From contig JANFOG010000015.1 of NCBI GenBank assembly GCA_024336345.1, forward strand, positions 620,001 through 684,000: 64,000 nucleotides of DNA, given 5' to 3'. Source of the DNA: Mariannaea sp. PMI_226. Taxonomy: Eukaryota > Ascomycota > Sordariomycetes > Hypocreales > Nectriaceae. Positions 47,299-58,606 of the stretch are shown here, in pieces. The notes beneath the pieces were generated by a model, which worked only from the letters and a program-made list of their open reading frames with translations, did not search any database and had not been told where the DNA came from. Made by a program: the position numbers and the translations under genes. Each line of letters opens with the position of its first letter. The first letter of the stretch is position 1.

Positions 47299-49215
47299 GA
47301 TAATAGAAATAAAATAGAAAAAAAAAGGATGGTACAAAAGATAATAAGAGACGAATAGACAGAAATAAGACAAAAGGTATGAGTTTGGACTCAGGGCGGC
47401 ATCAGAAGGTTGCAGGGAGACGGATATTTAAACTCAACAAGCAAACAGGGAGAGGTGCCTAATACCTACTCCGCAACTCAGATCAGTATGCAGATGATCT
47501 TGCCTGACTCAAAACCCACAGCGTCAGATTAGGTGTCATAATACATCGAATATTGGATAGAGAGAGTTGCAAAAACCGCGGGTCAAGAGGCGGGCGCAGT
47601 CGCCCCCATATCCCCCGACCACGTTCTAGGCCAGGAGACCAGCTCCCCTGCCTCACTGATAATCAGGCCATGCTGAGCCAAAGACTCTTGGCAATCAGCG
47701 TCAAATGGACTTGGCAAAAGGGCTTTGTATGGGCGGATGCACTACGACCTGACACCAGTGATCCGTTGGCGAGAGAGTTTTTCGACATGGGGGCCGGCAC
47801 TCATGGAAATCCTTGCCCGCGAAAGGCCTCTGAGATGCAGAAATCATGATGGCTATCTTCAGTGACATTAGCGCCTCATCAGGGGTAAGCCAAGCCGGCT
47901 TCTACCGGGGCCGGCGGCATTCATAGTGGTGGAGAGGGGTGCCATAAAACGTCGCAAGATTGCCCAGTCAAACGTCACCGGGGGTATTCACTCGGTCACC
48001 CATTCATGCAGCAAATGCAACGGTCGCGCAGGCACCGCAGTTACAGTTACTGCAGGCCTACTTTGGTTGTTTACCTTTTTTATTTCTTGGGTCTGAGAAT
48101 AGCCTCTTCTTTTAGCCTGTGCTTTTCTGCCTCTGCCCGAGACTAAACGCGCACATACCTGCAGATCTTACTGTGTCGGCCGCGCCACGTCAAGCCTTCT
48201 CAGCGGGCAATCATTCATCATCGTTGCCAATCAAGCCGCTTCTCATCTTTCCTTATCATCATTATTATTATTATTTGTGGATGGCTATACGGGTTCTGCT
48301 AGTGCTTCTGTCCAGTATGATGCTCTTGGGCGATGTGAGGCTAGCAGAAGTTCCTCCCGCCAGATCGACATATGATTAATTACAGACTTCACTCAGCTCC
48401 CTTTCCAAGGTTGTCCAAGACAAGAAAGTTTCCCCTGACCATGGCAGTACTAGGTTGTAATCAGCTGACTCTTACAGTGCTTTGGCTGTGCATTTCCCTT
48501 CCCCCACACTTCATCCCCAACAGGCTAATGTGCAAGCGAGATGTGAAGATATCAGCCCCGGGGGACTTGATCTCTCCGTCAGCGACTCGCCTCTGTATTG
48601 TTTTGCCATCGACAAGTATGGTAATTACGGCTGATGCTCACGTTTCAAGGATTCAGAGCTACGGCTACTCTATTTTTACGCTTAATGTCTGAAACGCCCC
48701 CATCTCTCGCCTCGGAACAGTCAGTGCCTCGCAGTCGGGCGATTGGTCGCCTTGACGAGGCATTTTCGACGATACAACCATCCAATCCTACGAAAAAGCA
48801 ACCCCCGCACCCCTAATTTTTCCTCCTTTCGCCCTATAATTGTATCATGTTCCCTCTTGGCTTGCCTGAAGGACCCAAAAAAGACGTGTTCATCTACACT
48901 CATTCCCTCTCCACTTTGGCATACCAATCTGAACAAACTTCATGATAAATACACAAGGTTCAATCCAGATCCTACCATCATGCATGATCACCCAAGGCAA
49001 AATAGATTAGCAAGACTATCCTTTGCGGTGAAAATCCTTCAGCCTCGAAAATTCCATCTCGACGGGGTCGTAGGCTTCACAGCAGCCCAACACGTGACTG
49101 ACTAAACCCCCTGGTCCTTTTGCAAAGTCTAGTGCTGAGTAACATCTTCCGATAATGTGACCAAGCCTTCGAGAGCACGAGACTTTATTGATGAGAATCC
49201 CTCTTACTTGGCACA
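47299..49215. other. 1.9 kb divergent intergenic region
   Basis: Between the start codons of carbonic anhydrase (minus) and the HET protein (plus). Short ATT triplets at 48255-48270 (TCATTATTATTATTATT). No gene supported. Confidence 0.5.
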
Positions 49216-50739
49216 ATGCGTCTGCTCAACATAAAGACACTGGAGCTTGAATTCTTCTTCAGTTACATACCACCCTACGCCATCCTATCTCATACCTGGG
49301 GCGAAGATGAAGTCACTCTCCAAGACCTAGGTCGGAGTGATCTGGATCAGAAGCGAGGTTGGAAGAAAATTGTCAAGTTTTGTCAAACTGTAGCAAAACT
49401 CTTCCCGGAACCCTTGGAATATGTCTGGGTTGATACGTGCTGTATTGACAAGACTAGCAGCGCTGAGCTGTCCGAGTCAATCAACTCCATGTTCCGCTGG
49501 TACCAAATGTCCCAAGTCTGCTACGCGCTTCTTGAGGACGTCAGCTACACAGGCCAAGGCAGTGTTGGAAGCGACTTTGAGAGCTCCCGCTGGTTCACTA
49601 GAGGCTGGACGCTGCAGGAACTGATCGCGCCCCATACTGTTGAGTTCTTTGACCAGCAATGGACGTATATTGGCGACAAGTTGCAACTCGCTCGCAGGGT
49701 TTCCAGACGAACCGGCATTGACGAAGGCACATTGTTGAGTGGTGATTGCACATCCAGTAGCGTTGCTCAGAAGATGTCCTGGGCTGCGGAAAGGCAAACC
49801 ACCAGACAAGAGGACATGGCGTATTGTCTCCTCGGCCTATTTGATATCAGCATGACCATGTTATACGGTGAAGGCGAGAAAGCATTCATTCGATTGCAAG
49901 AGGAAATTCTTAAGGAATACGACGACAACTCTATCTTTGCCTGGAACTCGACTGCAGTGCCCGAGTCTATCACTACAGTTGGAGTTTTGGCCACTCACCC
50001 ATCCTTTTTCAAGACCTCTGCCGATATTGAGCCCCATCCCAGCCAAGGTGAGCCGCCATTCATAACCAACAAAGGCATCCGCCTCGGCTTGCCATTGATC
50101 GAGCTTCAAGACAACCCGGGTCAAGTAGTTGGAATGCTGTCGTGCTTCTCAAAGGGCGACATCGCCTCGGCCGTCGGTATCGGATTGGTGAAGAGCTCTG
50201 CCGGCAGAGATCAATACAGTCGAACACGTGGAGAACCTGTGCACTTTCCAATGAAGGTTCCTGTTTTCAAGCCGCAGAATGTGTACCTCACAAAGAGAGA
50301 CATCTCCGCAAGACCAGAAGGGTATGCCACTGCATGCTGGCTTCACTACGACTCCAGCCCTCAGATTGAGCCTATCAAAAATTACCCTTTGTCCTGGCAC
50401 AATAGCAAGGTGACGCAAACCATGACTTTGAACTTTGCCAAGATACCGGTTGATCATGTCATTGCTGCTATCGTGTTCAGGAAGTGCAAAGATGGTGATC
50501 TATTCCGGCTGTCTCTCGCCATGAATCTTCAGAAACGCACGAGTAAGCTTGCGCTGAAATATCTTGGGAAGACATGTAACCAGGACCTTGACCCACAGGA
50601 TATGATAGATGCGTTCAAGGCTGTGCCGAATAAGAGCCTTGAGATGCGTCTGGAAAAAGACGGCATTGTGGTAGAGAACAGAGTCGAGCTCATTCGAGGT
50701 TCTTGGATATACAACGTCCGGGTGAGATTGAGCAGCTAG
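49216..50739 (+). CDS. HET-domain protein, single exon, 507 aa
   Basis: N-terminal heterokaryon-incompatibility (HET) domain: MRLLNIKTLELEFFFSYIPP, then YAILSHTWGEDEVTLQDLG, YVWVDTCCIDKTSSAELSES, INSMFRWYQMSQVCYALLED and SRWFTRGWTLQELIAP, followed by RQTTRQEDMAYCLLGLFDI. HET domains are TIR-like in fold and trigger regulated cell death on recognition of non-self in fungi. The remaining 250 residues are a beta-rich region without repeats or named domain, common in single-domain HET proteins; no NACHT or WD repeats follow. No intron is needed. It sits in a gene-poor setting, 16 kb from the PNP-NACHT gene. Confidence 0.95.
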   Translation: MRLLNIKTLELEFFFSYIPPYAILSHTWGEDEVTLQDLGRSDLDQKRGWKKIVKFCQTVAKLFPEPLEYVWVDTCCIDKTSSAELSESINSMFRWYQMSQVCYALLEDVSYTGQGSVGSDFESSRWFTRGWTLQELIAPHTVEFFDQQWTYIGDKLQLARRVSRRTGIDEGTLLSGDCTSSSVAQKMSWAAERQTTRQEDMAYCLLGLFDISMTMLYGEGEKAFIRLQEEILKEYDDNSIFAWNSTAVPESITTVGVLATHPSFFKTSADIEPHPSQGEPPFITNKGIRLGLPLIELQDNPGQVVGMLSCFSKGDIASAVGIGLVKSSAGRDQYSRTRGEPVHFPMKVPVFKPQNVYLTKRDISARPEGYATACWLHYDSSPQIEPIKNYPLSWHNSKVTQTMTLNFAKIPVDHVIAAIVFRKCKDGDLFRLSLAMNLQKRTSKLALKYLGKTCNQDLDPQDMIDAFKAVPNKSLEMRLEKDGIVVENRVELIRGSWIYNVRVRLSS

Positions 50740-52503
50740 AGAACATTAGTGAGCCGTATATAGACCAGCGGGATATAGACCGAAGCGAATCTTGATACCT
50801 CAAGTATGTATTTTAGATAGTCTTTTCCATTATGGCTTGCTCATAAATCATACACAGGCTCAATGTGCCAGTCAACTAGATCCTTGGGAGTGGCACCTGC
50901 GATAGGACGTTGTGAGAAAATTTGTACAAAAAGCAGGTCATTGAGTAACCAAATGATTGGCGATAACTAGTGATATATATATGCAGCAGATCTGATGTTC
51001 CCGGTCACCTTGACAGTTTGAATTCCTATCCCAACAGTGCCGAGGATGTTGACTGTCAGGATAGGTCAATATTGTGCTCCTACAAATAGCTAGAAACTTG
51101 AGAGGTTCATCCTTAAATATAGTACTCTACAAGTCATAGTTTTTACCTATAAAATTCGTACAAGACAAATGAGCCTTTTCAGATTTGACGCTGAGATAAG
51201 TTATTCTCCTTCTTGGATTGGTCTTTCGCAGTCCGGGGCTCCAGCAACCACGGCCTCGGGACTGAAGCTAGAGACGTAAAGGCCTAATGAAGGCCAACTC
51301 CAGTCATTGTTTTCAGTCGCAAAATGATGAGTATTATTTATCAAATGAGAATGTATTCTGCGTTCATTTATAGATTGCATCAAGTCACCCAAGGAAACTT
51401 AGTAGCTGATTTCCCAAGAACTTGCTTGGTCTTGACTGACTGCTAGTGCGCGACATACCATATTGATTAATAGAGCGTGCTATCTCGCACATCAATAATG
51501 AACAGATTGTGCATAATCGCTTAGATGGATAAAGCTGATGCTAGATAGACCATTGGGGCAGCAGTAGGTTGTCGTTAAACCCGTCTCCCGTCAGATGTCT
51601 CCATGACATGGCACTGTTTCATGTAGAGTGTTGTGGAAAAGACAAAACGACGCCATGATGGGGCTCAACCAAAGCCGAGTTGATGTGAATAAGGAGACGA
51701 AAACAATCAAGGCACCGCGGTGCAAGGTGGTGTTTATACCAGTGCGGCTGAGAATCCTTCACGCAAAATAACCAGCTTCTGCATGGCTCAGCCAGCCATC
51801 GCCATGCTCCTCAGCTACGCCACTTTGAAGATAGCCCGCGATGCTTGAGTGTGCAGTGAACAATATCCCTCATCACCCCAGCGACTAGACTTTTCCCTGT
51901 GCGCCACAACCCTCCGCAGTGCATATTGCATTGTCTCATATATGGGGAAACATGCATGAGGCAATAACAAAACCTTGCAGCCCGGCAAAAGAATCCGAGG
52001 GTCTGGAACCTCGCATTGCACGTAGCCAATTACAACGTGGAAGAAGAAGAAAAAGCTGAGAGTCAGTTGCCCACTTAGAGTGATTTAGAGCCGTTTTTTC
52101 CCCTTGGCAAAGCATGCACGACAAGAAAAAAAGAAAATATCAGACATACAACGGTTACCATGCGAGTAAGTCTGGGTCCAGCTAGCAGGCTTCTTTTCTT
52201 CAGCAGTCTTTGAATAGACGGAATAGGTACGGTGGAATAATTTCAATTGTCATCTCACTGAAGAACAGCTTGTATCGATGTGAAAAGATATATGTAAGAG
52301 TGAATTACAAGAAACTAAATCATGCCAACCACCCAATGAAAGAATGCGAAGGTGGTTGCAACCTTCATCTAGATATCATGACAAAAAAAATAATAACCCA
52401 GAGTACATATACACATGAATATTAGGTATCTTCCTTTGCCGTTTGATCCTTAAAAACTCCTGGAAATATAAAAAAAAAATATTGCACAATCGGGCTCGTC
52501 AAC
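50740..52503. other. 1.8 kb convergent intergenic, no gene seen
   Basis: AT-rich sequence between the 3' ends of the HET and 7TM-RGS genes. Short frames only, with poor codon use. Confidence 0.5.
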
Positions 52504-54461
52504 CTAAAGGGCGTTGCCCGCCTCGAGCCGGCCCTCCGAGTCCAGAGATAACCGTCGATCCTTAACAAATTTGGGCCAGGTGTTGGTCAACACTAGGTAC
52601 TTGATGCTGGCTTCCGAATCGTTAAAGATGTTCTCGTCAAAGCTGTCGGGAATTTCACCCCAGTAAAGAGCCTTGTCGCCAATCACTTCGGTGTCAGTCT
52701 TGGGTTGCATCATAATGCCAATTTCAGAACCGTTGGAGGAAGCGTTATCAGGGTGGATGCTGGGGCCAGCAAACATGTCGAAAGGGGTAGCTGGGTCGAC
52801 TTCTTGCTTGTCGCCATAGAGAATACGAGCTGATGTTTCGAATACATCCTCAAGCTTCTTTAAATCAGCAGATGATAGGTTGATCTGGAACTCAGCGTCG
52901 CGCGAAGAGACAAAGTTGGTGTAGATGCGGAGGGCGCTGTTGAATCGCTCGCGCACTAGCTCACGGATAGAGCCATCCTTGATGCCTTCAGGGTCACGAA
53001 CAGAAGCAGGGAGACTCGACTTCCACTCAGCGACGGCTCGGAGGAAGGCAATGTTCTCTCCGGAAAAGTCACGGAGGGCAGAAAACTTTTGGAGGGGCTC
53101 TGGGTTGCGCTCCAAAACATGCTCAAGGGCGCTCATGGTAAGAATACTCTCCTGAGCGGACAGCTTGCTGTCCTTGGAAAAGACGGTGAAACCGGAACCA
53201 GCCATGGTAGTAGATCCAGTGATTACGGAGCGAGCTGCTCCTCCTGCGCCGCCCTTCTTATTGGCCTCCCACTGAGCAATAGATTCGAGGGTTTCCTGTC
53301 GAAGAGTCTGATGTCTCAAGACCTCCCAAATTGGGAAAAAGACCGTGAGGATTTCAAGCATCATAACAGAGATTGCAATCCTACATGGTTTCTATTATTA
53401 GCACAAACCCGTACATCATAGAAATTTGGACAAAGGCAGCAGGATAATCTACTTACCATTGGGGCGGGATCCAGTATTTGTTGATGGGGGCCATGGCAGG
53501 GACATAGACGGCAATCAACCACATGGGGGTGGCATGGAGACTAGAATGTTTGGTTAGCACTTAATCACACACATACACATTGCGCGTCAGGAGGCTTTGA
53601 CTTACCTAACAATGCAGGAGGCGATAGTCTGGAATCTCCATCCTTGAGTATCGTTGATCTTTCGAGCCTTCCAAAGAATGACAGGGGCAACAATCCACGC
53701 CCATAAGACCTGCCAGAAAACAGAAGGCCACCTATAATTGGAGCCGTCAGCATCATGTCAGACTAAGTCATTTGATTGTCTCGGGACACCGGGATTCTTA
53801 CCATTCCCATCCTGACATTTGGGCATTAAGTCGTTCTTCCTTGGTGCCCGTAACCTCGGTGCCTGGGATGCCGAACGAGTCGTGGAATTTACGGGATGAG
53901 AGATACATGAAGAGGGTGAGGCAAAACTATTAAAAACATGGTATCAGTAAAGAATGCGAGGATAGACGTGAGAAAGGAGAGAGAGAAAATAAGTCTTACC
54001 TGGAAGGCCATGCCAATGCCAACAAGGATGAGAATCTTCTTGGAGTAGTCGACATTTCGGAAGCGACCCAACAAGGTAGTAGGTTTTTCACGCTTGGATG
54101 TTTCCCGTGGCGACTTCTCAGCAGCAAAGAGATCTCTCTGCTTCTGAGCAATGTGCAGGAAGCGGCTGTTTGAGGCGTTAAACAGGGCAATTCCAAAGGG
54201 GAGCCAAATGCTCATGATCATATATACGATCACTGGTGGACAAAGAGGAAGATAGCAGTAGCCAGTTTGAACAGCGCCCCAGTACATGTGTAGGAAAAGG
54301 ATGGCAGTAAAGGATATCCCAAGACCTCTAATCTTCAACATGGGCATATGGCGACGCCGCCATAGGAAAATCATTCCGCAGCATAGTATAATAGTCCATG
54401 AGAGGCAGAAGACGATCCAAAAGATGCCGACGGCATCCAGGTTGGCCTTGGGTTTGTCCAT
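52504..54461 (-). CDS. Seven-transmembrane RGS-domain protein (GprK-like), five exons, 557 aa
   Basis: Exons 54461-54000, 53926-53802, 53731-53606, 53540-53457 and 53380-52504 (1,674 nt with stop), all introns GT-AG and 70-76 bp. Seven hydrophobic segments can be read, beginning [20 protein letters not shown] and [17 protein letters not shown] and ending [19 protein letters not shown]; the fourth and sixth are completed by splicing. A C-terminal RGS domain follows: [36 protein letters not shown] and [23 protein letters not shown] domains speed GTP hydrolysis by G-alpha subunits; fusion to a receptor-like 7TM region is the layout of Aspergillus GprK and related fungal proteins, which attenuate G-protein signalling at a membrane. 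Ligand unknown. The long upstream region suggests complex regulation. Confidence 0.93.
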
Positions 54462-57400
54462 TATTTAGTTAGTAGGTTAAACAAATAAGACAAAAAAAAT
54501 TCGAAGGAGAAAGGGCTCTCTTCTTTCCCTCTCTTCTCTTGCAAACACAACTTGCGAGTGATTTGACGGAAGAGAGTAAACCCAAGAGATAATGAGAGGA
54601 GGTGTGTAGTAAGGAACGTGCGTGATGAAGAAAGGAATGTGGGTTCAAGACCTCCTCATGATCAGTGAGGGCGGAGGAAGGCCACGCGATTATGTATAAA
54701 GAGTCGGAGGAGTTGGTCCAGAGAAGAGGTAATGGGAGGGGAAAGAAAAAAAAGAAAAGAAAAAGCAATATTATGTGAACAAGAGCAGCAGGGGACCTGT
54801 GGATGATAGCTGCCAGTTGGTTGGGGCGGTTTCTCTCCCCGGGGGGTGTCTGGGATGGGGGTAGGAGGCAGGGGACCAAGAGGAAAAGACAGAGCGGAGA
54901 GAAGCGTTCAACATGATCCATGGCTTTAGCATCCCTATGCGGACATGATTGATGGTAATGCGTCGATCTCAACTGGTTTGGTAGCTAGAGCCTGTGTCTT
55001 AGCCCTGTGAGAGTTGACATGTCCATCTCTGTGCGAGGTCAGGCAGCCTGGGATGCCAAGTTACTCATCTACGCGGCAGTCAATCCACACGTTGCGTCTT
55101 ACCAAGAGGGGGTGATATTGTTCTCGGTAAATGCAGATCGCAACATGATGAGAGGAGACAAAAACAGAAAGAAAAAAGAAAGTAAAATAAAAACCCCAGC
55201 CCATGTTGGTTTGTGCAAGGGGCCGGGGGGAAGAGGGCCACATTCACAAGGGGGCAGCATCATTTTTTTTTAATAGCGGAGCACAATCGGCGTTGCGATC
55301 GACAAGACCAAGCTCTTAAAGCCTCCGTTGTCACCAACCAACGCCGGTCGGCCAACTGGGGGAATCACCGGTGATCGACGAAACCATTTGCCATGAGTTC
55401 TGCAAGTCGGGCCTGTTTTGTTCGTTTTCTGTCGAGCCAAGACACCACATGCTCTCTCGGAAATGCATTGGCGCTACATGCGGGTGAATGCTGTACTCCA
55501 ATCGCCGCGGTTCTCAAAGGGGCCTCAAAATTGAAGCATCTTTCCAAAGTGAGCCATTGGAGGAGAGTAGTGAGAGACGAGACAGAGGAGAGAGAGAACA
55601 GAGAGGGGTTGAGAGGGGGAGAGAATCAAAAATGGTGTTGTGTCCTGTGATGTCGAATCAACGTCATGTCTCTCATTTTCCATACCACACTTGCATTTCC
55701 CTTACAGATGTGATGGAGAAGAAGAAGAAGAGGGAGAAGAACAAAATATTGTTTCTTTTTCTTTTTTTCTTTCCTTTCCTTTTCTTTTTCTTGCTTTATC
55801 CTCACGACTAAGAGAAAAACCGCCGAGACATTTCACCAAGGCGAATCACCATATCGGCACCCCTCTTCCTTTCCTCTCCTTTCCCTTCCCTTCCCTTGCC
55901 CTGCCTTTCCATCCCATCTCGCCCTATCCCTCCCTTCCCTCATGGCGCTGTGAGACAATCGTGATAATCAAGGTTCTCCATGAATCGGCCGGCATGGCTT
56001 TTTGTGGCTGCGGCCTAATTATCGCTGGCTCTACCAAAGCTCACTCTCCAGGGCAAATTGTGAACGCCCCATTCCCCGGGGGCTTCATCAAGACCTGTGC
56101 CCTATCAGGTGCTGTAATGGAGAGGTAATAACGCGAGCCACGGTTGTTGTCCTAGATTCTACACACCGGACAAACATGATTGCCTGCGTTTTTTTTTCTT
56201 CTTGTTTATGTGGTTCCCAACATCCAGCTACCCCATGCGCGACGATCACGTCTCAAAGTAACGCTCCCCTCCATGCAGGAACTGTTGGTTCCCAACCATG
56301 CGAGGGACTCAAGGATGTGTGAGTATTATTTTTTTTCAGCTTGAACAAACCACCAAGGCACCAGCAGACAAGGAACATGTCAGATTTCACCGTTTTTGCT
56401 GGGATGTCCGATGTAGATGATCACGTCCCGGTATCACTAAATACACATGCAGTTAGTAACTCCATGGGTATCAAAAATCTGTATGTACGTATGACGAGCG
56501 GGTGAGAGTGATTATCGCCTCCGTTCAGCGCAGTGCGAGTGCCTAGGCTCCTTGGGCCCTCGCTCTTGCAACGAGTACCGGGGCCGGGACAAGGGGGAAG
56601 GGGAACGGGAAGTGGAGATTGGGGCCTACACGCTCCCTCCCGTGGTCCGTTTCTCCCACAGGCCGTCATACGCCGTCGTCTTTCGCGTCTCCTGTCTTCC
56701 CCTTGCATACCAAGTGCGTAAGAAAGTCTGCAATTCCTCTTTCTCGTGCCCATTGTATCGGCTTTGACTATCGGACACCGTAATTGCATGCGCCCTCGCT
56801 CAAAAGGACCCAGCCCGGCACTCTCCAAAAACCACAAAGCGAAAACCCCCCCCCTCTCCCGAGCACGGGTCCTCATCAGGATCAAGGCAGATCCTTACCC
56901 CAAACAACGCGGCGCCCCCCTGCTTTTCAAGATACAGATTACCAGCTCGCGTACCTAGCCCCTCCACTTCCTAGCGTCGGCAGCGGCCCTAGAGCTGAGC
57001 CTTGCTTTGCCGGGTCTTGTTTGTTTCCTCAATCCCAGGCACACACTCACACACTCACACACATCACCCAGGCAGGACTCCGGATTCCGGACATGGGCTA
57101 CGTAGTAATGAGGTGATCGGGAGGTAATCGCGCATATCCATCCCCCATGTCATTCCTGGAGCAACCCTGCTCGATATGATTACCGTGCGATATATCCCGA
57201 GTTGATCTCAATCTTCCCTAATCCCTACCGGAGGAGACACCCAATGCATTGCAATTTTATCGTCGCAGCGCTTATGGGGGGAGCACTTCGTACTCCAGCC
57301 CATGTCCTCCCTTGGATCACTTGACCAGAGCTGTTTACCCAGCAATCTGGCTCAGATCGGGACCCAGGACATCAGGTAAGAGGGGGCCTTTATTCTCAAA

Positions 57401-58606
57401 GTACCGACACCGTTCAGGTTGCCAGGACGGTGACCCATCTTAGTTTTGAGTGCTCCGTAAACCAAATTAGGTATCCAGAAAATGCAGGTCACTGTAAAGT
57501 AGTGCACAGGCCGGTCAAAGTTGACCCAGTCTCCCGCGTGTTTGTATGTACCATAGCTGCTGTACCGTTGCTGTGGGTGAGGTATTGTCTCAGCCACTTT
57601 GCCCATCCAAGACACCAGGACATGCGAAAGTCCGCTTATGCACTTCAAACGTCGGTGTTAACAAAGCCATGACACCGATCCCCTATATTGTCAACATAAC
57701 TACTATGTACTTGTCTATTCAGTCACACGCAAACATAAAAAAGCAATTATGCACATCTGCGCTGCACATGCTACAGTACATGTGTAGGTACATAGTAGTA
57801 TAAGTGTGCGCGGCTCTTCTTCCGATCAATGTTGCATTGTCTCCACCGCGCGAATCTATTACTCCTTCGAGCTATCTCTCAACTCTTTCTTGTCTCTCAC
57901 TCTTTTTCTCTTTTACCCCCCCAAGCACCTAGCACCCAGGGGGGAGTTGTCAAGAGATTGAAGTGTGCAAGGATCGGCATTGTGTCTCTGAGAGGTCATG
58001 GACCACACGTGCATCACACACAATCTGTCATCGTGGGAAATGGCAATTTTTTTTTTTGGTCGTGTTTAGTAATGAAACACTTGATCAATCAGGACTCAAC
58101 ATCAGCAGATACAGCACGACCAAGTCTCAGGAACAATCTAAATAGTGCTTCGACGGCAAGGATAGATTCGGACCGAAACAGAGTGAAAACGTGGGCTTAG
58201 GAGTTTAGCAGTTGGCAGATGGAACATGTTTCTTCGCCGCAAAGCCAAGGACAGTTTCCAATTGGTGAGGCTTTGGGGGCCAAGGCAAGTCTCACAAACT
58301 CTTGATGAGCACATCGTACGCCAGGTTTGGCTTCAATTTTACGCGAGAAATGGCCTGATATAAGGGTCAATGTGAGACTCTCTCGAACAGTCGACACCGT
58401 TTTACTTCCCTCTCCCAAGCTTGAGTGACACGAACCGGTGCATGGGGGAGAGAGGAATAACGGTTGGTCTCAGACCAGTCGAAGGCACTGCCCAAACCCA
58501 ACACGCCACTTGTCATGAGGAAATAGAAGAACAAGCAAGTTCGCTAACTCCGCGTGCGTTTGTCTTCTCCTGATCTCCTGGCCTCCTGTATGGTCTCTTC
58601 CTCCTG
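54462..58606. other. 4.1 kb gene-free region
   Basis: Upstream of the 7TM-RGS gene and downstream of the second Zn2Cys6 gene. No coding model found on either strand. It contains purine/pyrimidine tracts (54740-54770, 55740-55800, 55865-55935), a CACACTCACACACTCACACAC tract at 57040-57062, a C-run at 56847-56855 and other homopolymer runs. Likely a long 5' UTR/promoter of the RGS gene and possibly a non-coding transcript. Confidence 0.5.
55865..55935. repeat. Pyrimidine tract (CCTTTCC/CCCTTCC)
   Basis: About 70 bp, almost all C and T on the plus strand, from TTCCTTTCCTCTCC through TCCCTCCCTTCCC. Possible nucleosome-excluding or triplex-prone element upstream of the RGS gene. Confidence 0.8.

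Noticed and set aside
50925..50942. Resemblance of TTTGTACAAAAAGCAGG to a recombinational cloning attB1 site
   Set aside because: It matches only partly, lies in AT-rich native sequence with no vector or second site nearby, and is best explained by chance.
55007..56885. Frames of 85-162 codons in the region upstream of the 7TM-RGS gene
   Set aside because: They run through homopolymer and pyrimidine tracts giving Phe/Pro/Ser or Arg-rich proteins; no motif or intron structure supports them.
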